A stretch of DNA of 64,000 bases from Ureibacillus sp. FSL W7-1570 (GTDB taxonomy: Bacteria > Bacillota > Bacilli > Bacillales_A > Planococcaceae). A program made the translations under genes and the position numbers. Positions 54,117-63,834 of this stretch are shown one piece after another (position 1 is the stretch's first letter; each line of letters begins with the position of its first letter). The stretch lies in contig NZ_CP151979.1 of NCBI RefSeq assembly GCF_038593265.1, forward strand, positions 2,859,001 to 2,923,000, written 5' to 3'. Below the pieces are notes generated by a model that saw only the letters and a program-made list of their open reading frames with translations, was not told the origin of the DNA and did not search any database.

Positions 54117-55256
54117 ATGAATTTCCAATTATCCGAAGAACACCAACAACTACGGGAAATGATCAGAGATTTCGCAGAAAATGAAGTAGCGCCAACAGCA
54201 AAAGAACGTGATGAAGAAGCGCGTTTTGACAGAGAAATTTGGGATAAAATGGCGGAGCTTGGCCTTACAGGAATTCCTTGGCCGGAAGAATACGGCGGTG
54301 CCGGTTTTGACTATTTGGCTTATGTCATCGCGGTGGAAGAATTGTCCCGCGTATGCGCATCCACGGGGGTAACTTTATCTGCCCATACATCCCTTGCCGG
54401 CTGGCCTGTTTACAAATTCGGTACGGAAGAACAAAAACAAAAATACCTTCGTCCGATGGCGGAAGGGAAAAAAATCGGCGCATACTGCTTAACTGAGCCG
54501 GGTTCAGGCAGTGACGCGGGCGGCATGAGAACGACAGCTGTTTTGGATGGGGATGAATATGTCATCAACGGTTCCAAAATCTTCATCACCAACGGCGGCA
54601 TTGCCGACATCTATATCGTCTTTGCATTGACAAATCCGGAAGCGAAAACGAGAGGGGTTAGCGCGTTCATCGTCGAATCCAGCTTCCCAGGTTTCCAAGT
54701 AGGGAAAAAAGAAGATAAAATGGGTATCCGTTCGTCACCTACTGCAGAAATCATCTTTGACAACTGCCGCGTGCCAAAAGAAAACTTGCTTGGAGAAGAA
54801 GGGCAAGGATTCAAAATCGCCATGCAAACGTTGGATGGAGGACGGAACGGTATCGCTGCCCAAGCGGTCGGAATTGCCCAAGGCGCGTTGGATGCAGCCG
54901 TTGAATATGCGAAAAACCGCGAACAATTCGGAAAACCGATCGTTGCAAACCAAGGCGTTTCTTTCAAATTGGCGGATATGGCTACAGCTGTTGAAGCATC
55001 AAGATTACTCACATACCAGGCGGCTTGGCTGGAATCCAACGGCTTGCCTTATGGTAAAGCGAGCGCAATGGCGAAATTGATGGCGGGAGACACAGCGATG
55101 AAAGTGACGACAGAAGCCGTGCAAATCTTTGGCGGATATGGCTATACAAAAGAATATCCAGTGGAACGCTTCATGCGGGATGCAAAAATCACACAAATCT
55201 ATGAAGGTACGCAAGAGATTCAAAGACTTGTAATCTCTCGCATGTTGACGAAGTAA
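54117..55256 (+). CDS. Acyl-CoA dehydrogenase, second copy
   Basis: A 379-residue ACAD paralogous to the preceding gene: [50 protein letters not shown] and [22 protein letters not shown]. It probably differs in chain-length or branch preference. GAAGGAGG lies eight bases before the ATG. It is followed three bases later by the TetR gene, so the two are almost certainly co-transcribed and co-translated. Confidence 0.92.
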   Translation: MNFQLSEEHQQLREMIRDFAENEVAPTAKERDEEARFDREIWDKMAELGLTGIPWPEEYGGAGFDYLAYVIAVEELSRVCASTGVTLSAHTSLAGWPVYKFGTEEQKQKYLRPMAEGKKIGAYCLTEPGSGSDAGGMRTTAVLDGDEYVINGSKIFITNGGIADIYIVFALTNPEAKTRGVSAFIVESSFPGFQVGKKEDKMGIRSSPTAEIIFDNCRVPKENLLGEEGQGFKIAMQTLDGGRNGIAAQAVGIAQGALDAAVEYAKNREQFGKPIVANQGVSFKLADMATAVEASRLLTYQAAWLESNGLPYGKASAMAKLMAGDTAMKVTTEAVQIFGGYGYTKEYPVERFMRDAKITQIYEGTQEIQRLVISRMLTK

Positions 55257-55259
55257 TCT

Positions 55260-55895
55260 ATGAGCAAGAAGGAAAAAATTATCGTACAAACTTCCGTCAA
55301 AGATGAAGGCCTCATTGAATTAAGGCGCCAGCAAATCATTGAAGCGAGCGTGAAATTATTTAAGGAAAAAGGCTTTCATCGCGCAACGACAAGGGAGATT
55401 GCCAAAGCTGCTGGGTTTAGTATAGGAACCTTGTACGAATACATCCGGACAAAAGAAGATGTGCTCTACTTAGTTTGTGACCACATTTATAACAAAGTGA
55501 CCGAGTGCTTGGAAGAGATTTCCACGAAAAATGGAACCTTGGAGGAATTGGAAGAAGCCATTCGGCAATATTTTCTGTTGATTGATCGCATGATCGATGA
55601 ATTCACCGTCATGTATCAGGAAACGAAATCATTGCCGAAGGAAGCGATGCAATATGTTTTAGGGAAAGAGCTTGAGATGGTTTCGTTGTTTGAGAAGATC
55701 TTGCAATCTTGCGTAAAATCGGGGGAAATAGAGCTGACGGATCAAGAAATCTATTTGGCGGCAAACCATCTCGTCATCCAAGGCCAAAGCTGGGCATTCC
55801 GAAAATGGGCGTACCATAAGGAATACACCATCGAAGAATTTATTGCCATGCAAACGAGATTATTCTTGAAGGGGATTCTCCATTTTCGCGATTAA
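55260..55895 (+). CDS. TetR/AcrR family regulator, probable FadR-like repressor
   Basis: A 211-residue regulator with an N-terminal helix-turn-helix (ASVKLFKEKGFHRATTREIAKAAGFSIGTLYEYIRTKEDVLY) and a C-terminal ligand domain resembling acyl-CoA-sensing TetR proteins. There is no own Shine-Dalgarno; the ATG is three bases after the ACAD stop, so translation depends on reinitiation. Two dyads of TetR/FadR type (48225 and 50744) in the same cluster are its likely targets, which would make the operon autoregulated. Confidence 0.85.
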   Translation: MSKKEKIIVQTSVKDEGLIELRRQQIIEASVKLFKEKGFHRATTREIAKAAGFSIGTLYEYIRTKEDVLYLVCDHIYNKVTECLEEISTKNGTLEELEEAIRQYFLLIDRMIDEFTVMYQETKSLPKEAMQYVLGKELEMVSLFEKILQSCVKSGEIELTDQEIYLAANHLVIQGQSWAFRKWAYHKEYTIEEFIAMQTRLFLKGILHFRD

Positions 55896-55898
55896 TAA

Positions 55899-55946
55899 GG
55901 GAAAACACCGCTAATTGCATACGACCATTTCGTCTGCAAAGCGGTG
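55899..55946 (+). terminator. Terminator of the thiolase-TetR operon
   Basis: AAAACACCGCT pairs with AGCGGTGTTTT; additional GCA-ACGA/TCGT-TGC pairing extends the stem. A TTTTT run follows. Confidence 0.88.
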
Positions 55947-55995
55947 TTTTTATCACCTTGGCTGTTCTCAAGCGGGTTTTCCTGCGGCACACGTT

Positions 55996-56024
55996 TTGCA
56001 AGTTTTATCACTGGGGGATATTGT
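55996..56024 (+). promoter_or_regulatory. Possible promoter of icmF
   Basis: TTGCAA (55996-56001), a 17-bp spacer and TATTGT (56019-56024) lie between the preceding terminator and icmF. The spacing is ideal but the -10 is imperfect. Confidence 0.4.
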
Positions 56025-56052
56025 TCATTTTTCAATGAAAGGGGTTAATCAT

Positions 56053-59000
56053 ATGGTTCAAGTTCAAGCAAAGGCAAATCGTTCAAAGACGGAAATTGAT
56101 CGTCCGAAGACAGAGGTGTATCGTCCGAAACATCATGTCCGTTTTGTTACGGCATCCAGTCTGTTCGACGGACACGATGTATCGGTGAACATTATCCGAA
56201 GACTTCTTCAGGCAAGCGGAGCGGAAGTCATTCATCTTGGGCATAACCGCTCCGTGGAAGAAGTGGTGAATGCCGCAATCCAGGAAGATGTGCAAGCGGT
56301 GGCGGTGTCTTCCTACCAAGGCGGACACATGGAATACTTCAAATATATGTATGACTTGCTGAAGGAAAAAGGGGCGCCCCACATCAAGATTTACGGCGGC
56401 GGTGGAGGCGTGATTTTGCCGAGGGAAATCAAAGAGCTCCACGACTATGGAATCGCAGGGATTTTCTCTCCGGAAGACGGGTTGCGCCTCGGACTGCAAG
56501 GCATGATCAACGTGAAAATGAAAGGGGCGGACTTCTCCACACTGAGAGGCAATTACTTGGAGCTTCTTGAGGAGTTGTCGGCGGACCGTCCAGAAATTTT
56601 GGCGAACTTGATTACGGCAGCGGAAGTCGGTGGAGATCCGGAAATCGATGAAATGCTGAAACGGGCGCGCCAAAGATCGAAAGGCACTCCGGTTGTCGGC
56701 ATTACGGGTACAGGAGGAGCCGGAAAATCTTCCTTGACGGATGAACTGGTGAGAAGATTCTTAAGGGAGTTCCCGGATAAACGAATCGCCATCATTTCCG
56801 TTGACCCGACGAAACAAAAAACGGGCGGTGCGTTACTTGGAGACCGCATCCGCATGAACGCCATTTTCGATAAGCGCGTCTACATGAGAAGCTTGGCAAC
56901 ACGCGGTTCCCGTTCGGAACTATCCGCTGCGATCGGCGATATTTTGGATGTGGTGAAAGCGGCCGGCTTTGATTTGATCCTTGTTGAAACAAGCGGAATC
57001 GGTCAAGGGGATGCGGAGATTACGAAATATACAGACCTGTCCATGTATGTCATGACAAGCGAATTCGGCGCACCATCTCAATTGGAAAAAATCGACATGA
57101 TTGATTTCGCGGACTTGATCGCCATCAACAAATTCGAGAAAAAAGGTTCCGAAGATGCCCTTCGCCAAGTGCAAAAACAATATCAGCGGGCGCATGAATT
57201 ATGGGATCAAAAGTTGGATGAAATGCCGATCTACGGCACAATCGCAAGCCAATTCAACGACAGAGGCACAAACGCTTTATTTGCAGCCCTTGTCAACAAA
57301 ATCAATGAAAAATTCGGCTACAATTGGCAAACTTCTTATGAAATCGTTTCAACTACTGAAAAGCAGGACGTCATTATTCCAAATGACCGCCGTTTCTATT
57401 TAAGGGAAATCGTCGAAACGGTCCGCAACTACCATAAGAAAGCGGAACAACAATCCGAGCTTGCCACAAGACTTTATCAAATTGAAGGAACCATCAAAGA
57501 ACTTCAAGCGAAAAATCCGGATGCGGCTCTTATCAAATCCCTTGAATCATTGGCGGAAGGCGTCAAAAATGAACTGACGCCGGAATCAAAACGCATTTTG
57601 GAAAACTGGGAGAAGCTGAAAGAAGCCTACTCAGGGGATGAAATGGTCACAAAAGTGCGGGATAAAGAAATCCGTACATTGCTCACAACGACTTCTTTAT
57701 CCGGAACGAAAATACCGAAAGTGGCATTGCCGAAATTCAAAGACTATGGCGAAATTTTGCGCTGGGTGTATAAAGAAAATGTGCCTGGTTCCTTCCCGTA
57801 TACAGCGGGGGTATTCCCGTTCAAACGCCAAGGGGAAGATCCGAAACGCCAATTTGCCGGAGAGGGGACACCGGAACGCACCAATAAACGTTTCCATTAT
57901 TTATCCAAAGATGATCCGGCAAAACGTTTATCCACGGCTTTCGACTCCGTCACATTATACGGGGAAGATCCGGCTGAGCGCCCGGACATTTTCGGGAAAA
58001 TCGGCGAATCCGGGGTAAGCGTCTGCACATTGGATGACATGAAAAAACTGTTCGACGGCTTTGACTTGTGCGACCCGTCCACTTCCGTATCGATGACGAT
58101 CAACGGTCCGGCACCGATTCTTTTGGCGATGTTCATGAACACGGCCATTGACCAACAGGTGAAGAAGAAAGAAAAAGAATTGGGCCGCATCTTGACATTA
58201 GAAGAATTCACGGAAGTGAAGGAAAAAACATTGCAAGTCGTCCGCGGAACAGTCCAGGCGGATATTCTGAAAGAAGACCAAGGCCAAAACACTTGCATCT
58301 TCTCGACGGAATTCGCCCTCCGCATGATGGGGGATATACAGGAATACTTTATTAAAAATAAAGTGCGCAACTACTATTCTGTATCCATCTCCGGCTATCA
58401 CATTGCGGAAGCGGGGGCCAACCCGATTACCCAATTGGCCTTTACGCTGGCAAACGGCTTTACGTACGTGGAATATTATTTGAGCCGCGGCATGCACATT
58501 GACGATTTTGCGCCGAATTTGTCCTTCTTCTTCTCAAACGGCCTTGATCCGGAATATACGGTGATTGGACGGGTGGCCCGCCGCATTTGGGCGATTGTGA
58601 TGCGCGACAAATACGGTGCAAATGAACGCAGCCAAAAATTGAAATACCATATCCAAACATCCGGCCGCAGCTTGCATGCGCAAGAAATCGACTTCAACGA
58701 TATCCGGACAACGCTTCAAGCATTGATGGCATTGCAGGATAACTGCAACTCGCTGCATACAAACGCATACGACGAAGCGATTACGACGCCGACGGAAGAA
58801 TCCGTAAGAAGAGCGATGGCCATCCAAATGATCATCACGAAAGAGCACGGTTTATCCAAAAATGAAAACCCATTGCAAGGCTCCTTCATCGTGGAAGAAT
58901 TAACGGATTTAGTGGAAGAAAAAGTGCTTGAAGAATTTGAGCGCATCAATGACCGCGGCGGCGTGCTTGGCGCGATGGAAACGCAATATCAGCGCGGAAA

Positions 59001-59346
59001 AATCCAGGAAGAATCCATGTACTATGAACAATTGAAGCATTCCGGCGAACTGCCGATCATCGGCGTGAACACGTACATCAATCCGAATGCTTCCATTGAA
59101 GAAATCGACAAATTGGAAGTGGCCCGTGCGACGAAGGAAGAAAAAGAACAGCAAATCAAAAACTTGAGAGCCTTCCAGGAACGCCATAAAGGGGAATGCG
59201 AAAAGGCGTTGAAACGGCTCCAGGAAGTGGCCTTGTCCGGCGGGAACATCTTTGAAGAATTGATGGAAACGGTCAAAGTGGCAAGCCTCGGCCAAATTAC
59301 GAAAGCGTTATATGAAGTGGGCGGCCAATATCGCAGAAATATGTAA
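56053..59346 (+). CDS. icmF: Fused isobutyryl-CoA mutase IcmF
   Basis: A 1097-residue fusion. Residues 30-160 are the B12-binding domain ([20 protein letters not shown]; the His in DGHD is the lower cobalt ligand). Residues about 215-430 are a MeaB-type G-protein chaperone with P-loop GTGGAGKSS and a [10 protein letters not shown] base-recognition region. A linker follows, and residues about 570-1097 are the large mutase TIM barrel ([49 protein letters not shown]). It isomerises isobutyryl-CoA and n-butyryl-CoA, linking valine and fatty-acid catabolism. An ATG at 56053 after AAAGGGG is chosen; the longer frame runs through the terminator. Confidence 0.95.
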   Translation: MVQVQAKANRSKTEIDRPKTEVYRPKHHVRFVTASSLFDGHDVSVNIIRRLLQASGAEVIHLGHNRSVEEVVNAAIQEDVQAVAVSSYQGGHMEYFKYMYDLLKEKGAPHIKIYGGGGGVILPREIKELHDYGIAGIFSPEDGLRLGLQGMINVKMKGADFSTLRGNYLELLEELSADRPEILANLITAAEVGGDPEIDEMLKRARQRSKGTPVVGITGTGGAGKSSLTDELVRRFLREFPDKRIAIISVDPTKQKTGGALLGDRIRMNAIFDKRVYMRSLATRGSRSELSAAIGDILDVVKAAGFDLILVETSGIGQGDAEITKYTDLSMYVMTSEFGAPSQLEKIDMIDFADLIAINKFEKKGSEDALRQVQKQYQRAHELWDQKLDEMPIYGTIASQFNDRGTNALFAALVNKINEKFGYNWQTSYEIVSTTEKQDVIIPNDRRFYLREIVETVRNYHKKAEQQSELATRLYQIEGTIKELQAKNPDAALIKSLESLAEGVKNELTPESKRILENWEKLKEAYSGDEMVTKVRDKEIRTLLTTTSLSGTKIPKVALPKFKDYGEILRWVYKENVPGSFPYTAGVFPFKRQGEDPKRQFAGEGTPERTNKRFHYLSKDDPAKRLSTAFDSVTLYGEDPAERPDIFGKIGESGVSVCTLDDMKKLFDGFDLCDPSTSVSMTINGPAPILLAMFMNTAIDQQVKKKEKELGRILTLEEFTEVKEKTLQVVRGTVQADILKEDQGQNTCIFSTEFALRMMGDIQEYFIKNKVRNYYSVSISGYHIAEAGANPITQLAFTLANGFTYVEYYLSRGMHIDDFAPNLSFFFSNGLDPEYTVIGRVARRIWAIVMRDKYGANERSQKLKYHIQTSGRSLHAQEIDFNDIRTTLQALMALQDNCNSLHTNAYDEAITTPTEESVRRAMAIQMIITKEHGLSKNENPLQGSFIVEELTDLVEEKVLEEFERINDRGGVLGAMETQYQRGKIQEESMYYEQLKHSGELPIIGVNTYINPNASIEEIDKLEVARATKEEKEQQIKNLRAFQERHKGECEKALKRLQEVALSGGNIFEELMETVKVASLGQITKALYEVGGQYRRNM

Positions 59347-59409
59347 TCTTTCGAGTAGGAATTTTTTACAAATAGGATCAGAATAGATAAAATATGATAA
59401 GGTAAGAAT

Positions 59410-59456
59410 GGAAAGAGGAACGTTCGAAATTGCCCGATTTCGAGCGCTTCCTCTTC
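59410..59456 (+). terminator. Terminator of icmF
   Basis: AAGAGGAA-CG-TCGAAAT pairs with ATTTCGA-CG-TTCCTCTT around GCCCG, followed by CTTAT. The stem is very stable; the T-run is modest. Confidence 0.75.
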
Positions 59457-59568
59457 TTATACATATACATAATAAATTTTTATTTTTTTCACAAAAACTT
59501 TGCAAAATTCTATCATCTATGGAGGAAAATTGGCTATAATGTGTTTTACAAGAAGTGGAGGGTTGCAT

Positions 59569-59727
59569 ATGAAACAATACATACATTATTTAGTGATTTT
59601 ATCATGCCTCATTGCAACCTTCTTTTTGTATAATAAACAATTGGGAGCCATCCCCTTGCTCATTTTATCGGGATATCTATTTTTTATGGCTTTCAGAGAA
59701 TTTTATAAAATAAAAAACAACAAATGA
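59569..59727 (+). CDS. Small two-span membrane protein upstream of rpoE
   Basis: A 52-residue protein with two hydrophobic stretches (IHYLVILSCLIATFFLY and AIPLLILSGYLFFMAF) and a basic C-terminus (KIKNNK). GGAGGG lies six bases before the ATG; a longer in-frame ATG upstream has no ribosome binding site. Family unknown to me. TATAAT near 59533 may be its -10. It lies between icmF and rpoE on the same strand. Confidence 0.65.
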   Translation: MKQYIHYLVILSCLIATFFLYNKQLGAIPLLILSGYLFFMAFREFYKIKNNK

Positions 59728-59802
59728 ATCTAGCATAGTATACAATTATATGTATATAATGGATAACATGTGTAATGTATGTAAAGAAAGGGCGTGCACG
59801 AG

Positions 59803-60384
59803 TTGAAGATTCGTGAATTGACAAAAGAGCAAATAGCGGAAGAATCGTTGATTGACTTAGCTTATGCAATTTTGGAAGAGAAAAAGACAGCCGTTCCATT
59901 TTTCGATTTATTGGAAGAAATTAAGCAATTAAAAGGCCTTTCTGATGAAGAAGTAAAACAAGTATTGGTGCAATTCTTCACGGATTTGAATGTGGATGGC
60001 CGTTTCCTCCTGAACCACGAAAACATGTGGGGGCTCCGCGAATGGTATAAAATCGAAACAGTCGAGGAAGAAACAGCTCCTACGATCAAAACCCGCAGAC
60101 GCAGAGCGAGACTTGCTTACTTTGATGATGAAGAGGAAATCATCGATGAAGAAGATCTTGTATTTGAAGAAGAACTTGAAGAGTTCCTGGATGAAGAAGA
60201 CGAAGATCTTGACTTCGATGATGAACTTGTGGACGAGTTTGAAGAGGATTTGGGCGATATCGATGCGGAACTTCCTGATGAGATTCCGGAAGTCGATGAT
60301 GACCTTCTCGAAGAAGATGAAGAATTCTTGATGGACGATGAAGAAATCGACGCGGAAGTCGAAACGGAAGAAGAGGAAGAGTAA
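59803..60384 (+). CDS. rpoE: DNA-directed RNA polymerase delta subunit
   Basis: A 193-residue protein: an N-terminal HARE-HTH domain (residues 1-85; LIDLAYAILEEKKTAVPFFDLLEEI, LNVDGRFLLNHENMWGLREW), a basic hinge KTRRRRAR, then an intrinsically disordered acidic tail of about 75 Glu/Asp-rich residues. Delta increases RNA polymerase recycling and promoter selectivity in Gram-positives. The TTG at 59803 is favoured (KIRELTKEQ; AAAGGG ten bases upstream); a GTG at 59794 is too near that site. Order rpoE-pyrG is conserved. Confidence 0.93.
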   Translation: MKIRELTKEQIAEESLIDLAYAILEEKKTAVPFFDLLEEIKQLKGLSDEEVKQVLVQFFTDLNVDGRFLLNHENMWGLREWYKIETVEEETAPTIKTRRRRARLAYFDDEEEIIDEEDLVFEEELEEFLDEEDEDLDFDDELVDEFEEDLGDIDAELPDEIPEVDDDLLEEDEEFLMDDEEIDAEVETEEEEE

Positions 60385-60430
60385 TAATTTTCTGAGAATA
60401 TGTAATTTTTATGGTTTTTCTATAAACCAC

Positions 60431-60457
60431 TTGACTTATGGATTACTTCCGTATAAT
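60431..60457 (+). promoter_or_regulatory. Promoter of pyrG
   Basis: TTGACT (60431-60436) and TATAAT (60452-60457) are separated by 15 bp, shorter than usual. Transcription would begin at GGGC (60467-60470), the initial sequence needed for G-reiteration at pyrG. Confidence 0.65.
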
Positions 60458-60466
60458 CTTTTATTT

Positions 60467-60547
60467 GGGCTCCTTCAAAAAGGAGAATGAACGTGATTGA
60501 TTCACGCTCCCCCTGCGAATAGGCAGGAGGAGCGTTTTTTATTTTTT
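60467..60547 (+). promoter_or_regulatory. CTP-sensing reiterative-transcription attenuator of pyrG
   Basis: The predicted transcript begins GGGCTCC. A terminator at 60504-60547 has the 5' arm ACGCTCC-CCCTGC pairing with GCAGG-GGAGCGT, followed by TTTTTT. In B. subtilis pyrG, low CTP makes RNA polymerase add extra G residues at the initial GGGC; the G-tract pairs with a C-rich arm of the terminator and prevents termination. The same layout (GGGC start, CUCCCCC arm) is present here. Confidence 0.75.
60504..60547 (+). terminator. Attenuator terminator in the pyrG leader
   Basis: ACGCTCC and CCTGC pair with GCAGG and GGAGCGT, followed by a run of T residues. It is part of the CTP-responsive leader. 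Confidence 0.88.
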
Positions 60548-60571
60548 AACCCATCAGGAAGCTTATTTTCA

Positions 60572-60718
60572 TTGCACAATGTTTCAAACAAGAAAGGGCA
60601 TAATACAAGCCATAAGTACTTTCGTTCTATAGGTTTATCCTTTTTTCTTTTGGGAATGTTGCTTGTAGGCACGGAAATCATGAAGAAAAAAGCGCCGATC
60701 AATGGAAACATGTTTTGA
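60572..60718 (+). CDS. Possible small single-span protein in the pyrG leader
   Basis: A 48-residue frame starting at TTG, with one hydrophobic helix (SIGLSFFLLGMLLVGTEI) followed by KKKAPINGNMF. GGAAG lies about eleven bases upstream. Coding character is suggestive but the start signal is weak, and it lies downstream of the attenuator, so it would be expressed only on read-through. I cannot name a family. Confidence 0.35.
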   Translation: MHNVSNKKGHNTSHKYFRSIGLSFFLLGMLLVGTEIMKKKAPINGNMF

Positions 60719-60795
60719 ATGGACATGCGGCAATGATTCAAATAGGCTTCTTCATTCGATAAAATGTGGAAATAGTTTGAGGAGGAATTATACAA

Positions 60796-62403
60796 ATGAC
60801 AAAGTATATTTTTGTAACGGGTGGAGTAGTTTCGTCCTTAGGAAAAGGTATTGTTGCAGCATCCCTTGGCCGTTTATTGAAAAACCGCGGATTGCAGGTG
60901 ACGATTCAAAAATTCGATCCATATTTGAACATAGATCCAGGTACAATGAGCCCATACCAACATGGGGAAGTGTTCGTAACGGATGACGGTGCCGAAGCGG
61001 ACTTGGACTTGGGCCACTATGAACGTTTCATCGATATCAATTTGGGAAAACATTCAACAGTCACTTCCGGAAAAATTTATCAAACAGTCCTTGCGAAAGA
61101 ACGCCGCGGCGACTACAACGGAAAAACGGTTCAAGTCATTCCGCATGTGACAAATGAAATCAAAGAACGCATCCAACGGGCCGGAAGAGAAACGAATGCG
61201 GATATCGTCATTACGGAAGTCGGCGGAACAGTGGGGGATATTGAAGGACTTCCATTCCTTGAAGCGATCCGCCAAATGAAATCCGATTTTGGTCCGAATA
61301 ACGTGATGTACATCCATTGTACGTTGATCCCATACATTCGTGCGGCAGGAGAATTAAAAACAAAACCGACGCAACATTCCGTCAAAGAATTGCGCTCTTT
61401 GGGCATTCAGCCAAACATTATCGTTGTGCGTACGGAATTGCCGGTCGCCGATGACATGAAAGAAAAATTGGCGCTATTCTGCGACGTTTCTCCCCGCAAC
61501 ATCATCGAATCCCGTGATGTGGAACATTTATACGAAGTGCCATTGAATTTGCATGCGCAAGATTTTGATGATATCGTGCTCGAGTATTTCGGAATCGAAG
61601 CGCCTGAAGCGGATATGTCCGATTGGCAAGAGCTTGTGCATAAAGTGAAAAACTTGAAACATAAAACACGCATCGCCCTAGTCGGAAAATATGTGGAATT
61701 GCAAGATGCGTATATTTCCGTTGTCGAAGCGTTGAAACATGCAGGATATGTATATGATTCCGATATTTGCATCGACTGGATCAACGCGGAAGAAATTACG
61801 GAAGAAAATGTGCATGAAAAATTGAAAGACGCGGACGGCATTTTGGTGCCTGGCGGATTCGGAAACCGCGGTACGGAAGGGAAAATTACCGCAATCAAAT
61901 ATGCCCGCGAAAACGATGTGCCATTCCTTGGAATCTGCTTGGGCATGCAGTTGATGGCGATCGAATTTGCCCGCGACGTGCTTGGTTTACAAGGTGCGCA
62001 TACAACAGAAATCGATAAAGACACACCATACCCAATTATCGATTTACTGCCAGACCAAAAAGAAAACATGGATTTGGGCGGCACATTGCGTTTAGGTTTA
62101 TATCCATGCAAATTGTTGGAAGGATCCCGCGCTGAGCAAGCATATCAAAACGAATTGGTTTATGAACGCCATCGCCACCGCTATGAATTCAACAATGAAT
62201 TCCGTGAAGCGATGGAAGCGGAAGGACTTGTGTTCTCAGGGACAAGCCCTGACAACCGTTTAGTGGAAATCATCGAATTGCCGGAGAAAAAATTCTTCAT
62301 CGGATGCCAATTCCATCCTGAATTCGTATCCCGTCCGCAACGTCCACAACCGTTATTCCGCGAATTCATCGGAACAGCGTTTAAATATCGTAAAAACCAA
62401 TAA
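60796..62403 (+). CDS. pyrG: CTP synthase
   Basis: A 535-residue amidotransferase that makes CTP from UTP, ATP and glutamine. Synthase domain: [40 protein letters not shown]. Glutaminase domain: catalytic cysteine in [11 protein letters not shown], with His-Glu in [17 protein letters not shown] lies ten bases before the ATG. The leader carries a CTP-responsive attenuator. Confidence 0.98.
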   Translation: MTKYIFVTGGVVSSLGKGIVAASLGRLLKNRGLQVTIQKFDPYLNIDPGTMSPYQHGEVFVTDDGAEADLDLGHYERFIDINLGKHSTVTSGKIYQTVLAKERRGDYNGKTVQVIPHVTNEIKERIQRAGRETNADIVITEVGGTVGDIEGLPFLEAIRQMKSDFGPNNVMYIHCTLIPYIRAAGELKTKPTQHSVKELRSLGIQPNIIVVRTELPVADDMKEKLALFCDVSPRNIIESRDVEHLYEVPLNLHAQDFDDIVLEYFGIEAPEADMSDWQELVHKVKNLKHKTRIALVGKYVELQDAYISVVEALKHAGYVYDSDICIDWINAEEITEENVHEKLKDADGILVPGGFGNRGTEGKITAIKYARENDVPFLGICLGMQLMAIEFARDVLGLQGAHTTEIDKDTPYPIIDLLPDQKENMDLGGTLRLGLYPCKLLEGSRAEQAYQNELVYERHRHRYEFNNEFREAMEAEGLVFSGTSPDNRLVEIIELPEKKFFIGCQFHPEFVSRPQRPQPLFREFIGTAFKYRKNQ

Positions 62404-62412
62404 TTCCCGGGA

Positions 62413-62471
62413 ATGTAACAAGTCCGGACTGTCTGGAAAGGAAAACTTTTCAGGCAGCCCGGACTTTTTTG
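62413..62471 (+). terminator. Terminator of pyrG
   Basis: AAGTCCGG-CTG-CTG-AAAG pairs with CTTT-CAG-CAG-CCGGACTT, followed by TTTTTT. Confidence 0.88.
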
Positions 62472-62643
62472 TCATGGATGGGATAAGGATTTAAACGGTT
62501 CAAAGGATGGAGTTGAATTTGGCTGGAGAATAAAATGGCCACCGCGCAAAATCGGCTTTCGTGGGGAAGGGAAAGGATGGTGGCCAATCTGTGAAAAATG
62601 TCGTTGGGGGGAACGAAAATGGTCCTGAGTTCGGCCTTTGACA

Positions 62644-62682
62644 TAAAAAAAGAGCGAAGTTTCATCCGTTCGCTCTTCAAAT
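62644..62682 (-). terminator. Terminator of ywjG
   Basis: On the minus strand AAGAGCGAA pairs with TTCGCTCTT around a 10-nt loop, followed by TTTTTATG. Confidence 0.85.
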
Positions 62683-62696
62683 AGAAACGTCCAATA

Positions 62697-63227
62697 TTAC
62701 ATTTCATCTTCCAAAATTTCATCGTAAACCAGCTTGATGGCTTCATAAACAAAGAGGGCAGCGTGCAGATGGGGAACAACGACCCGTTCGCCCAATTTCG
62801 TCGGATGGGGGATTAATCCGCCCCGGACATGCGTGGATATATAAGTATAAGCAAGATTGCTCATCTCATTATCATCACTTGCCGCTTCGCCTGCCACAAC
62901 GGCAAAAGGAATAAATTCGTCATATAATTTTTTCGCCAGTTGCAATGCTTCCGGATGTTGGGCGCTTTTCGCGAAGATTAACACCCGATCCGCTTCCTGG
63001 ATTTCAACATCGGGCGTCCATTTGGAAAGCTTACTAAATGGCTGTTCTTCACTGTTTAAAGCGTAGAGTTCGATCGCCTGCAGTTCATCAAAGCAAGCAA
63101 AATAAACGTTTCCTTCCCCGACGCTCGCTTGTGCCAGGAGCCTTGCCGTTTGTTCAATCGATTCTTCTTCATTTTGCACAATTTTTTGATATAACCCGTT
63201 TAATTGAGTAGCTAGTATTTTTGACAT
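62697..63227 (-). CDS. ywjG: DUF2529 family protein (YwjG)
   Basis: A 176-residue protein of the YwjG family, with a SIS/sugar-isomerase-like alpha-beta pattern (ADRVLIFAKSAQHPEALQLAKKL, FAVVAGEAASDDNEMSNLAY, HTHVRGG-like STHVRGGLIPHP). The function is unknown. GAGGTGG lies six bases before the ATG. Convergent with pyrG and divergent from spo0F; the pyrG-ywjG-spo0F order is conserved, though in B. subtilis the strand may differ. Confidence 0.85.
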   Translation of the reverse strand: MSKILATQLNGLYQKIVQNEEESIEQTARLLAQASVGEGNVYFACFDELQAIELYALNSEEQPFSKLSKWTPDVEIQEADRVLIFAKSAQHPEALQLAKKLYDEFIPFAVVAGEAASDDNEMSNLAYTYISTHVRGGLIPHPTKLGERVVVPHLHAALFVYEAIKLVYDEILEDEM

Positions 63228-63300
63228 ATTTCCACCTCAACCCAATTATAAATGCCGGTATTTCGAATTGCAAAAGGACATGGTTAGGTTGTCCATTTTT

Positions 63301-63330
63301 TTGATGCATTGCAAAAAACAGGTTTATAAT
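63301..63330 (+). promoter_or_regulatory. Probable sigma-A promoter of spo0F
   Basis: TTGATG (63301-63306), an 18-bp spacer and TATAAT (63325-63330) precede spo0F. In B. subtilis spo0F also has a sigma-H promoter; I could not identify one with confidence. Confidence 0.55.
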
Positions 63331-63393
63331 AATAAAAATAAGGGAATTGGATTGATGCAGAGAAAAATTGTCTTACATTAAGGGGAAAAGATT

Positions 63394-63771
63394 GTGAAAA
63401 AAATACTAATTGTGGATGACCAAAAAGGAATCCGTATGTTGCTTGATGAAATCTTCACGAAGGAGGGAATGGAAACTTTTCTGGCAGCGAACGGACGGGA
63501 AGCGCTTCAAATATTGGAAGAACAGAAAATGGATTGTGTACTGCTTGATATGAATTTGCCGGGGATGGACGGAAGTGTGATATTGGGTGAAATGAAAGCG
63601 CTATATCCTGATATGCCGGTGTTTATCATGACGGCCTACGAAGATGCGGAGATGTTGGATGGAGAAAATGGATATAAAGCAGATTCTTATTTTACGAAAC
63701 CTTTTAATGTGTTTGAGTTAAAAGATGCCGTCATCAATGCTTTGCAAAAAGGGAAAGTTTTATCTGAATAA
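63394..63771 (+). CDS. spo0F: Sporulation phosphorelay response regulator Spo0F
   Basis: A 125-residue single-domain receiver that passes phosphate from sporulation kinases to Spo0B. Seen: acidic Asp8-Asp9 in ILIVDDQKGIR, phospho-acceptor Asp52 in LLDMNLPGMDG, conserved Thr80 in MTAYEDAEM, and Lys102 in YFTKPFNVFEL. There is no output domain, and the length equals Spo0F. It starts at GTG, eight bases after AAGGGG. Confidence 0.95.
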   Translation: MKKILIVDDQKGIRMLLDEIFTKEGMETFLAANGREALQILEEQKMDCVLLDMNLPGMDGSVILGEMKALYPDMPVFIMTAYEDAEMLDGENGYKADSYFTKPFNVFELKDAVINALQKGKVLSE

Positions 63772-63772
63772 A

Positions 63773-63810
63773 ATACCGTTCCAATTTAGATGGGGCGGTC
63801 ATTTTTTTTG
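63773..63810 (+). terminator. Terminator of spo0F
   Basis: ACCGTTCC pairs with GGGGCGGT (two G-U pairs), followed by TTTTTTTT after CA. Confidence 0.7.
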
Positions 63811-63834
63811 ATGTGGCCGCTTTAAAAGGCAAGT

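Noticed and set aside
55915-56052. N-terminal extension of icmF by 46 residues
   Set aside because: The extension is read through the terminator of the preceding operon and does not resemble IcmF; the ATG at 56053 has its own ribosome binding site.
63231-63393. Sigma-H promoter and Spo0A box before spo0F
   Set aside because: No TGTCGAA box and no clear RNAGGAWWW/GAAT pair could be placed; only the sigma-A-type promoter is supported.
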